Positions 10,541 to 19,441 of a stretch of 64,000 nucleotides of DNA are shown in pieces. A model generated the notes under the pieces. That model worked only from the letters and a program-made list of their open reading frames with translations. It was not told the origin of the DNA and ran no database searches. This DNA is from Hsuehochloa calcarea (lineage: Eukaryota; Streptophyta; Magnoliopsida; Poales; Poaceae), in contig CM070599.1 of assembly GCA_036346395.1 (NCBI GenBank), positions 10,469,232-10,533,231 on the forward strand. Direction: 5' to 3'. Each line of letters starts with the position of its first letter. Positions within the stretch are counted from its first letter, which is position 1. The translations under genes and the position numbers were made by a program.

Positions 10541-11836
10541 TGTATACTTACTTATATTTTATGTGCTACCAGTTGGACTCAACTTCAACATGACTACCAC
10601 ACACTCGGCCTAAGACGGTGGTACAACTCAAACACGTCTTGGACACTGCAAGTTGGATTCGACTTCAACTTGGCTCACAATTACTTGTTCGAAGATGGTG
10701 ACACAACTCGAACACATCTTGGACACTTACTCATTGAGGCAATCGGTCTCAACTACGACTTGCACCCCACTCGTACTCAACTAAGGACAGTCGGTCTCAA
10801 CTTCGACTTGCCCAACTCGTACTCAGCACTTCAAGTTGGTCACAACTTCAACTTGAATAACACGCAGACTCAACTGATCAGGACGTCGAACACATCTTTT
10901 CAACGTCCCAGACTCGGCACGGGATTACAATTCACAGAAGTCGGCCATGAGTAGCGCTGGCTCATCATCCCTGAGAGCTTCAGCAAAAAGCGCTTTCTCC
11001 TTCTTCGGATTGTGACATTCTCAAGCAAAGTGTCCAAAATCCTAACAATTATAACATCTCACCTTTGTCTTATCAAATTTTCCATTCTTGTGGCCTCGGC
11101 TACCACCACCATTAGAGCCGCCAGAAAAGTCCTCGCCTTTGCCATTCGATGATCGGGCCTCCCACTCGGTGCAAGTTAACAGCAGGTGCTCATCTTCACC
11201 GCTGCCAGATCCTCGGATACGCTCCTCGTGTGCCTTCAAGCGGCCGATCACCTCCTCAATCGTCATCACCTTGAGATCGCCAAACTGCTCAATGGTGGAG
11301 ACGATTTGCAAAAACTTTCTAGAAACAGCTCGAAGAAACTTTCTCACAATATAGCTTTCTTCCATCTTGTCCCCCAAAACTCGGATATGATTGACAATCG
11401 TCGTCAACCTCGTAGCGAAGTTATCGATCAACTCTATCTCTTTCATGTGCATCCCCTCAAACTCGCTCTTGAGAGTCTGTACTCGTGCTTCCTTGACACG
11501 ATCGTCGCCAAGATGCATCGCCTTCAACGTCTTCCACGCAGCTTTGGCCGTCTCCTTTTCAGCCAGTAGGAAGAGCGTTTCCTCAGAGATGCCTCCATAG
11601 ATCGCCGCCAAGACCATCTGATCCTTGCGCACATCGACGTTGTCGTCCTCGATTGCGTCCCACACTCGCTGAGCGCGCATGTACACCTTGGTCTTGATTG
11701 CCCATACTGCATAATTACTCTTTGTGAGCGTTGGATAATGCAATGAGACAGCGGAACTCTCTTTCGCCATCACACCCGACGTTGCCTCGTCACCGGTGAC
11801 ACCACTTCCCGAAGAGCGCGGCATGATCTTGGACAT
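10541..11836 (-). pseudogene. copia gag (UBN2/Retrotran_gag type), zinc knuckle broken by stops
   Basis: An open frame of 264 codons (11836 down to 11042) starts MSKIMPRSSGSGVTG and includes PTLTKSNYAVWAIKTKVYMR, the N-terminal signature of copia gag proteins, then helical capsid-like sequence (LKSEFEGMHMKEIELIDNF; MTIEEVIGRLKAHEER) and a Gly-rich linker. It ends within the nucleocapsid zinc knuckle: after CYNC the next codon is TAG, and a TGA lies four codons before the final Cys, so the C-x2-C-x4-H-x4-C spacing is visible but interrupted twice. The capsid part is otherwise unusually intact for this window. Between 10541 and 11040 only non-coding sequence remains, with no protease. Confidence 0.85.
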
Positions 11837-11853
11837 ATACGGTCAAGAACTCA

Positions 11854-11866
11854 GGCTCTGATACCA
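11854..11866 (-). other. primer binding site of the gag-only copia element
   Basis: On the minus strand TGGTATCAGAGCC lies two bases inside the 5' LTR end, an intact initiator Met-tRNA primer site. Confidence 0.88.
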
Positions 11867-11868
11867 AT

Positions 11869-12126
11869 TATTGGCATGGACCGAAGATAAACACACACAA
11901 GAACACAAGAAATTTTTTTTTGTGCCACCGGATCAACAGCAGCTTTTCTGAATTTCTCTTGCTCTATTGCTCTTGATAATTAACTTACAAGATCATATGT
12001 GCCTCTATATAGGCTAAGCACTTAGATTCTTTGATCCAATTCGTTTCCGAGTAGGAAACCTACTCGAACTTATATTAGAAAACCAAAATAGAAAGAAAAA
12101 ACTTTCTAAACAAAGATCACCTAATA
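11869..12126 (-). repeat. 5' LTR of the gag-only copia element
   Basis: 258-bp repeat closely matching 10269-10524, bounded outside by the GTCGT target duplication. Confidence 0.87.
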
Positions 12127-12131
12127 GTCGT

Positions 12132-12970
12132 GACCAAGACGACTACCACGATCGCCACCGCCGCTACGACGACGACAACGGAAATGAGCGGGGCCTCCAC
12201 CGGCGGTCTTGGCGCGATGCTCCTCGGGCGTCGCCCCGGCGGCCCGCGGCCAGAGAGAGGGCGTTCACCGGCGGTCTTGGAGGGTTTGTAGACCGCTTCT
12301 GGGCCTGCTGACTTTCTAGATGGTCCGGCCCGGACGACCCAACTGAGGACGAGATCCTTATGCATGCTGCTACCAGCGATGAGCTCACATCACAGGCTGG
12401 TACTACTGCTGCTGACATAGTCTTCGGCTCAGGCCCGCAGCTACATGTCCCTGTGCCACAGGCCTGCTCCTGCTCCACGTCATGGGCCAACGGCGAGCTC
12501 GCCCTCATCACTGACCAAGTGCGTCGGCCGGAGATTAGGCAAGGGCAAGGAGAGCACACCCTCTTCGACAAGATTTTCGCGGCGCTACCACCACCCATAC
12601 CACCCACCCCCGCAAAACCAGTGGCTGTGGGGCACGCCGACGCGGGAGAGCACCAATACCCCGCTGCGGCGCAGCGAACGATTGGCGTGCAAGAGGTCCT
12701 CCATACCGGTGGCTGAGCGAGCGCAGCGCAGCGCAGGCTCCTGCGTCAGCCAGAGATTGTGGGCCCTGACGAGCCGGTGGGAGACAAGGCTCTGGCTGCA
12801 CTACATTAGCATGTTCCAGCGGCCGGCCTTCCGCCTCACGGCATCACGGCCTTCTCCGCCATTGCTCATCTTGATGATGAGATCTAGCCCTAGTCCGAGC
12901 AGTAGCCGGCCTTACGTCGGTTCAAGTTGGGTTTATGTTGCCTTGTTTGGGATCAGTTGCGCTGTGACGT
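12132..12970 (+). pseudogene. degenerate repetitive coding DNA, right half
   Basis: Continues the GC-rich block interrupted by the copia element. One frame contains TPLRRSERLACKRSSIPVAE (about 12652-12711), a style of Arg/Ser-rich segment common in multi-copy grass proteins of the DUF4283 or zinc-knuckle type. Frames shift repeatedly. It is probably an old pseudogene or captured gene fragment; I would not call a product. Confidence 0.35.
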
Positions 12971-13479
12971 GAATACAAACACGCTTAACACTTTTTAGTT
13001 AAATATATTATTTGGTTGGAAGAAACGGATCTACTACTTTATTTAATTATATGCAGATCTATATTTAATCTGTATAAGCTCAGAGTAAAGATGTGTTTGG
13101 AGGGTCCTGAAAAAAGAAGTACCGTATGTTGGAACAAATAAAACCATTGTGAAAAATCTCGTCGTGTGGATCGCAATAGATATATTATTAGCTATATTCC
13201 GAACTGAAGGAAGATAAAAAGTCTTAAAAATACTGAAGAAATACGGACATTGTTGAGTTTTCCCTACTGTCACGTGGGTCCATGTCACGTGGGTCCATCT
13301 CGGACTGCGTTCCCATGCCAGGTCGCATGCGTGTGGGCTGTGCCCAGCCAGCAAATACATGTGGGGCGCTCCCAAAGAGCAAATTTTGCTATGTACACAC
13401 AGGCAGTCGTACGCATGAACACAACTAAGCTAGTAGCAGTGTTTGGACTACCTGCAACGAGAATTTTTATTTTTATTTA
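12971..13479. other. unassigned DNA left of the MULE
   Basis: No gene seen. It contains the CACGTG tandem duplication at 13268-13297 and lies just outside the left inverted terminal repeat. Confidence 0.4.
13268..13297. repeat. 15-bp tandem duplication carrying CACGTG
   Basis: TGTCACGTGGGTCCA occurs twice in direct tandem. Each unit holds a G-box core (CACGTG). No gene start lies nearby, so regulatory meaning is unproven. Confidence 0.8.
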
Positions 13480-13650
13480 ATCTGTTTTTAACAATATTTT
13501 AAAGTTATTTCATCGCTAACTTTATTTTCAATTCTAACCCCTTTGATCACGTCATAAGTTACGGTGTGGCTAAACTATTCTGTCACACCACTTTCCTCAA
13601 TATGGTCAAACCTACCACGAAACCCAGGGTGGAGGGCTTGCGTGGCCCAG
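13480..13650. repeat. left inverted terminal repeat of the MULE
   Basis: Matches the reverse complement of 55002-55195. Shared blocks include ATATTTTAAAGTTA, TCGCTAACTTTATTTT, TTCTGTCAC..CCACTTTCCTCA and GTGGAGGGCTTGC.TGGCCCAG. The outer limit is uncertain by tens of bases. Confidence 0.75.
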
Positions 13651-13968
13651 TTACTCACGGTGTGGCAGAACCCCTTAAAACGTCATATTTAATGGCATGA
13701 CTGCCTATGTCTTTCTTGTTGCAATTTAGTGACATAGGCCAGAGCGATATTATTCACTGCTATGTTTTAATTTGTTTGTTGAAAAAAATATAATCTTTCC
13801 TTGCTCTGATTCGTTCAATCATTTGCATGGTAGTTTTTAGGACTACTTCACACGGTTAGTGACTTTGAGGGTGTGTGTGTGTTTTTGGAGGGGGAGGGGG
13901 GATTATTTTGGAATTTTTTTTTATTGAATTTGCAATGATATAAGCCGCAAATTTCAGCTCACATGGCT

Positions 13969-15136
13969 CACTACTACATAAAAGGTTTTCGAAGATGGTT
14001 AAAAAATATCATCACAGAAGGTTTCATGAGCCATCTGAGTTTATGAGTCAGTAATGACATAAGGTCATCATAGACTGTTTTTTATCCGTCTGTGAAGAAA
14101 GCTATCACTGACGGTTCTGAACAATAACCGTCTGTGATAGTCAATTATCACAAAGCGTTTTTGTTCGTAATCGCTCAGTAAAAATAGACTATCACGCATT
14201 TAGTTTTAGCAAAAAAATCAAATTTAGAGCCAACCCAATCAATTGCTGGACAGTAGTTTCCATATGCACTTTCAATAGTTTACAAGAAGATAATTAAAAG
14301 ATACTCTCTCTCTCTCTATCAATGGCCCACTCTCTGACAAGGACGAGGTCGAGGGGAGGCGTCCATCTTGAACCGAATCGGCCTCCCTTGTTGACCACAG
14401 ATGGGGGTCCTCACTGATAATAAAATCTGACATGATGGAGGGGACAAAATCAGAGTGAGAAGAAAACCTGGATGGGGATTTGGGGGGCAAAACTTCGTGC
14501 TCACCAGAGGCCAAGATAGGGGACTACCAGATCTGGCAGTATTGGTCGAGTCGCAGCGCCCCGCTCACCGGAGGCGCCGTGAAACATCAGGCTGCTGACA
14601 CGTGTCGTCCTCCCGCAGCAGACATGAAGCTCCTGCGCGTCCCTCCTCCTCTTCCTCGTCGGCTGCATCTCCTCACCGAGCTGCACTAGGGAATCGAGGC
14701 CGGTCGCCGGTGCTCGGCGTGGGGAGGGGAGAGGGAGAGACTGATGGAAGACAAGGCAGGGGTGGGTATAATATATAAGGACAGTGCAAAAACATTTCGC
14801 CTCCCACGCAAACGTTCAAAAAATTTCGCGAATCACAGACAGTTTCAAACAAAAACCGTTTGTGTTTAGCTAATATCATAGACGGTTTATATTAAAAATC
14901 GTATGCGACTATGTGATTTTACTATGATTTGGAATAGCTAACTCTCTGATTTTACCATGACTACTTGAAATGGCTATCTCTCTGATTTTACCATGATTTC
15001 ATCACAGGCGGTTATTATCGTATCCAGTAATAGAGATGGTCGCATTGGTAAAACTGTCTGTGATTACCATTAACACTAACGATTTTGAAAAATCGTCTGT
15101 AATGAATCATCCAGTATTAGCCTTTTTGTAGTAGTG
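13969..15136. mobile_element. non-autonomous CACTA element, about 1.17 kb
   Basis: The left end is CACTACTACATAAAAGG and the right end is CCTTTTTGTAGTAGTG, inverted termini of the CACTA (En/Spm) superfamily. Subterminal repeats of the type ACGGTT...AACCGTCTGTGA are spread over about 14000-14200 and 14830-15110 in both orientations, as expected for transposase binding sites. GCT precedes the left end (13966-13968); on the right GCT is found if the last G of the terminus is missing, so a 3-bp target duplication is plausible but not clean. The core (about 14270-14770) has different composition (a CT microsatellite, then GC-rich DNA) and may be captured host sequence. There is no transposase. Confidence 0.8.
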
Positions 15137-16052
15137 CTGGAAGGGGTTCCCAGATGAAGAAATCTTATGATTGTTGCAAAAGATACATGGACCATTTGGG
15201 TGGAAAGATGAATTATTTCCTGAGGCGCATGACTACCAATTGTAAACACAACACGGTAATCACTTCACAACTTTACTATTTTCTGTGCGCATATACATCT
15301 TATTTAGCATTTGATTTTACATGAAAAATTGGTCCAAAATTGTAAACATGATTTGTGCTAGCAAGAAATGAACAGTGCTAACTGAATGCCCAACCCGAGG
15401 CAGTAGATCCTTTTTTAAACTTACGTTGTTCTTATTTTGAATCAAGAGATGGTTGAATAGCCAGCCACATCCAATTACATTGATTGGTGGTGCTCGTCAT
15501 CACTTAGGGGTCGAAAACCATTAAGTGGCTTTTTTCTTCGAGAACACACTTTTTGGACCATTACTTTTATTTTGTGCCCTACTTTTTGTTTGACATTATT
15601 GAGCATGCCTGGTGTGTTGGGAAAGTCCACCCTCATCTTGAAAATATTTGGGTTTATGGTACACACACATGCGTTGTCACGGTTTGTAGTGTTTGTAGAA
15701 CTAATTCCATTAAAAACGAGAATGAGATTTGAAATAGACTTTATAATTTAGTTGCGAATTATATGACACGTAGGGTTTGGTTACATTCATCAGAAATGAC
15801 ATCACGCACGAATCAAGAAACCAAAATGAACCTAAGAAGCATTGCACCTTTCTGGCATCGAAAATAGGTCGATTGGAACGAAGTTAATTAGTCTTAGCGG
15901 CCCATCGCTCCCTTCCCCTTGTCTCGTAACTGCCCTTGGCAGTGGTCAATCTCAAAGTCAGTTATGTTCTACGAGATGGACTGGACAATTGAATGATGCT
16001 AGGATAACACAACGCATGGACAAATTAATAATCAGGATGCAAATTGAACAAA
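15137..16052. other. MULE 3' region, no gene recognised
   Basis: Mixed-composition DNA between the CACTA element and the first conserved minus-strand exon. I see no coding motif. Confidence 0.4.
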
Positions 16053-16058
16053 ACTTAC

Positions 16059-16780
16059 CTCTTCGATACGGACTGTGCCCGGGCGACAGGGAGCGCTAAT
16101 ATGACCGGCAGTCTCACTAGCAGGAGCCTTCCCCTTGTCCACCGCGCACTTAGCCCGATCGTACTCAGCTTCCTGTTCAGGGGTCCTCCATCACCACCCT
16201 GCTTTCTTGGGCTCCTCCGGAGCCTTTTCAATAGGGTTAGGTACGTAAGGTTTCTAGTGTTTGAAGGTCTCGGCTCGCATCGCATAGTTCAACATGTACT
16301 TCTACTCTATGAACACTCTATCTTACTTGTCTAGAGCGTCGATCCATTGGAATAAGTTGCATCGTATCTCCGACTGCCATTATGCGCAGATGTAGTTTGG
16401 GATTTGTGGAATGAAACGTAAGATGTGAAAAATCTATGTGTGTTCAAGATTTGCTTACGAGGATGTTCCCGTACGCGTAGTACGCCCAAGTGGCGATCGA
16501 CTGGACGATCTTAGCCTGTTCTTCGCACATATATTTTGGGCGTGGGAATTCCGGTGGTACCGGCACATCCTTTATAGAATAATCCAGGTAGGGTTTAGCT
16601 CTCTCGGTAAGCCACTTGCACTTTCGCAACATCTTCACGTAGAAGTTTACCGACGAGTCCAACATCTCCTTTCTATCTATTGTGTAAACCAAGTTTTGGT
16701 GAAGTGTTGGGTGTGATGGTACAATGTTCTCCTCTAGCTTTCTTCTCCCTTTTTTATAAGCGGATAGAGTGTAATACTGA
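16059..16780 (-). pseudogene. conserved-looking minus-strand coding relic of unknown function
   Basis: Two stretches read as protein on the minus strand. The first, about 16770 down to 16444, contains LVYTIDRKEMLDSSVNFYVK and KPYLDYSIKDVPVPPEFPRP, followed by YMCEEQAKIVQSIATWAYYA. The second, about 16270 down to 16059, contains EKAPEEPKKAGW and EYDRAKCAVDKGKAPASETA, and ends at a textbook splice donor (GTAAGT, complement of 16053-16058). The balanced composition, absence of stops in the first stretch and the donor site suggest a former gene. It lies downstream of the MULE transposase on the same strand, so it may be a MULE-carried second gene or captured exons. I do not recognise the family. 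Confidence 0.45.
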
Positions 16781-16819
16781 TGGTTGAGGGAGAACAGACA
16801 AGACATCGGCCTGAAAAAG

Positions 16820-17108
16820 TGGCATGACAGAGTGTATTCATTTATGTCTGACAAGGTAGCATCATAGTGTATTGTTATTTCGGTCTGAAAAGGTGGCTTG
16901 GGAGAGTATGGTCCTTTATGTATGGCAAGCTAGCGTCGAAGTGTGTTGTCTTTTTGGCGAGGCAGAGTGTGGTCATTTCAATATGAAAAACTAGCGCCGC
17001 AGTGTGTCATCTTTTCGGTCTAGAAACGTGGCTGTGCGTAGTGTGATAGGGTGCGGTCTTTTTGGTCTGAGTTGGTAGCGTGACAAACTATGATCATTTC
17101 AATAGAAG
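16820..17108. repeat. degenerate tandem repeat of about 70 bp
   Basis: About four units share TGGC..GACAGAGTGTxGTCATTT, then CAAxxTAGCGxCGxAGTGTGT and TTTTCGGTCTGAAAA. Divergence between units is high. It adjoins the 140-bp array and looks like the MULE subterminal region. Confidence 0.55.
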
Positions 17109-17600
17109 TCCTACCACGCCACTACCATTGGCGTGGTAGTACTAGGTTGTCACGCCATGGTAACTGGTGTGGCATAATCATGCCACCATGCTAGTGCATG
17201 GACAATTCCGAAGGCGTTGCAAGCCTTACCCATGGTTCTGGGGCTAAGTCCTGCCACGCCGCAACCCTTGGTGTGACAAGACTAAGTTATCATGCCATGG
17301 TCATTGGTGTGGTGTAACCGTGCCGCCACGCTAGTACATGAACAATTCCAGAGGTGTTGCAAGCCTTGCCCCTGGTTTTGGGGCTAAGTCCTGCCACACC
17401 GCCACCCTTGATGTGACAGTACTAGTCTATCACACCATGGTCACTGGCGTGGAGTAACTGTGCTGCCACGCTAGTGCATGAACAATTCCAAAGGAGTTGC
17501 AAGCCCTGCCTCTGGTTCTAGGGCAAAGTCTTGCCACGCCGTCACCCTTGGCGTGACGGTACTAAGCTTTCACAACATGGTCATTGGCGTGGCGTAACCC
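17109..17600. repeat. tandem array, 140-bp unit, about 3.5 copies
   Basis: Units begin at 17181, 17321 and 17461, exactly 140 bp apart, each with TGCCxCCAxGCTAGTxCATG and later GGGGCTAAGTCCTGCCACxCCG; a partial unit precedes at 17109-17180. The unit shares GCCACGCTAGTxCATGA and TTATCATGCCA with the inner part of the right MULE terminus (54930-55030). It ends abruptly at about 17600. Confidence 0.88.
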
Positions 17601-18319
17601 AGTTTTTTGGTAGATCATTCATTCATCCGGTTATTCACCCATCCATCCATTCAAACAATTCATTAATTCATGCATGCATTCATCCATCCCATACAGAAGG
17701 TACCAGTACTGCACTAAATTACATCACTTGCGCTTGTAGATCGGACCCGTGCCCAGTGTGAACCTAGCACTTGGATGCCCGCCGTGGGTGCCGTCGATGA
17801 CATTGATGCTACTAATGTCTACGCGATCATGTCGTTTACAGAACAAAGGCTTGGCCTGAGTTGGCTACGTCGTGGTAGGTACACCAACAAGGTCGGAGAG
17901 GACCATCTCATCGGGCAATCTGGCATCTACGTTGTTGTCATCGTCGTCCTCTTCATCGTTGTCATCATGTCATACTGTGGTAGTGAATTTCGTTGCCCGT
18001 GATGATGTAGCACACGATGAGCCACTTCTAGCCGGGGTAGCTTGAATGACATCCCTCGCAACAGTGCAGTTCATTTTAGTTGCGATCCACCTCCATCCGT
18101 GGTGAACCATCTACAAGGACAAACAAAAAATGAGTTAGAAATAGCCACACTGAGATACGAGTTAGAAATAGCCACACTGAGATACAATTGTGCAAAAGTA
18201 TGGTGTAGAGAACATGAACAAAACTGAAATGTAGAAAATTTAATTGATGATGCAATTACATTTTATCATAGGTTCAAATAGAATTCCGATCCAGAACATA
18301 TGCCACCACAAAAATAAGA
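17601..18319. repeat. non-coding tract with CATC/ATTC microsatellite and a 27-bp duplication
   Basis: A (CATT)n/(CATC)n-like microsatellite spans about 17615-17690. A perfect 27-bp tandem duplication starting GAGTTAGAAATAGCCACACT lies at 18132-18158 and 18159-18185. No gene is supported. Confidence 0.7.
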
Positions 18320-18960
18320 ATCCATGACTGATTTCTACAAGAGGTATTTCAATACGAAGACAACACGAGAAGATTTTTCTTACTCGATTTGATTTGAGAA
18401 TGGCAAGCCGATATGAGGATGAAACAAAAGAAGATATATACAATTCTTTAAATATGACAGCTACAGAGATGACATCAGTAATAGAACATAGGCAGCAAAC
18501 ACCTACACCAAAGCAGTCTTCTGTAAGTTTCAGGAGGAATTTACAAAGTCTTTGGGTTATATTATTCAGAAAACTGATGATCGCTGCATAAGCAAATAGA
18601 GCATCATGAAAGATGAAGATTCATCGGATACATTCTGGGTGACTTATGGCGCTTCCAATAAGAAGGCAAACTGTAGTTGCAAGTACTTTGAGTTCTCAGG
18701 TATTTTATGTCGTCATATTCTTGGAGTATTCCTTATAGTTGATCCACATATACTTCCACCTGATTACTTTTTGAAACGATGGATGCTACAAACATCATTG
18801 AGAATCATATGCTACAAACATCAACAAGATGGCAAACTGTAGTTGCAAGAAATCCTTGTAGGGTGTCACAAAGGGATGCTATAAACAAGAACGAGGATGT
18901 CAAGATAGATGATGGCATAAATGATCAACCTTTGCCATATTTTGGATGAAAGGTACACTT
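18320..18960 (+). pseudogene. FAR1/FHY3-type (Mutator-like) transposase relic, SWIM zinc finger
   Basis: On the plus strand, frames jointly read as the C-terminal part of a FAR1-family protein: MTDFYKRYFNTKTTREDF (about 18325-18378), ASRYEDETKED (about 18402-18434), FQEEFTKSLGYIIQKTDD (about 18530-18583), then after an in-frame TAG, CSCKYFEFSGILCRHILGVF (about 18673-18732), the C-x-C...C-x-H SWIM zinc finger, and LPPDYFLKRW (about 18754-18783). FAR1-family proteins are domesticated or active Mutator-like transposases; this copy has a frameshift, stops and no N-terminal or catalytic part. It lies on the opposite strand to the MULE transposase, so it is a separate insertion or rearranged piece. 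Confidence 0.78.
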
Positions 18961-19154
18961 AATATTAAATTGTATAAATCCATCAGGAGAATCATATACT
19001 TCTCAACATTACAAGTGCAAAGTTCGTAGTTGGTACTAGTGGTTATTGTTTTGCTTAATTTTTCAAAATGAGTTCTAGGGTATTTTGTCATTTAATAAAT
19101 GTAATACTTCTTAATTTAAACAAATGTAATATGGACTTAGACTATATGTTTAAC

Positions 19155-19441
19155 CTAGTGACATGAATGTAATACTTCTGAGACAATGCAAACCTTCCGT
19201 CCAGGCCCAACAAGGCGTAGACGATCTATATCCATGAACCACTGCCAGCTTGCATTGTTCTCACCCTCAGTAAGTGCAAATGCTAGTGAAATCAACTGGT
19301 CCTCCGCATCAGTACCCACGGCGACCATCAAGGCACCATAGTACTTCTCCATTAGGAATATGGTGTCAACAAATAAGACATGACTACAATGCTTGAATGA
19401 CTCTTTGCATTGCCCAAAAGACCAATACACCTGCCTGAGAA
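19155..19441 (-). pseudogene. MULE transposase, catalytic domain part (downstream of the copia insertion)
   Basis: The minus-strand frame begins at the copia insertion point (QVYWSFGQCKESFKHCSHVL) and reads through LFVDTIFLMEKYYGALMVAV and LISLAFALTEGENNASWQWF to VGPGRKVCIVSEVLHS. This is the central DDE domain of MuDR-type transposases: the first catalytic Asp is in FVDTIF, while the place of the second, normally in an I-S-D-R-H-like motif, reads Glu in VSEVLHS. The frame ends at a stop about ten residues later, and the rest of the domain and the zinc finger are not found. The 5' half lies 29 kb away at 48820-50141. Confidence 0.85.

Larger units (their letters stand above)
10269..12126 (-). 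mobile_element. short non-autonomous copia element carrying only gag (TR-GAG type)
   Basis: Two short LTRs (10269-10524 and 11869-12126) flank 1.34 kb of internal DNA. A perfect GTCGT target duplication lies at 10264-10268 and 12127-12131. On the minus strand the order is 5' LTR, PBS, gag, PPT, 3' LTR. Protease, integrase, RT and RNase H are absent, so it would have depended on another copia element. The LTR termini read TATTAG...CCAACA on the minus strand, like the TGTTGG...CCAACA of many copia LTRs with two G-to-A changes shared by both copies. Confidence 0.9.

Noticed and set aside
11186..11569. Plus-strand frame of 127 codons
   Set aside because: It is the complement of the copia gag coding strand and has no motif of its own.
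12360..12972. Overlapping plus-strand frames as a Pro- and Ser-rich gene
   Set aside because: GC-rich DNA with few stops; frames shift and no start or splice structure is convincing. Kept only as degenerate coding-like DNA.
13268..13297. Promoter of a downstream gene (duplicated G-box)
   Set aside because: No gene start or leader follows on either strand; reported only as a repeat.
16055..16285. Minus-strand basic frame starting MRCEPRPSNTR
   Set aside because: A neighbouring frame on the same strand reads EKAPEEPKKAGW and ends at a splice donor, which is the better coding candidate.
17109..17600. CRISPR-like array
   Set aside because: The units are adjacent 140-bp tandem repeats without unique spacers, in a plant genome; they share sequence with transposon termini.
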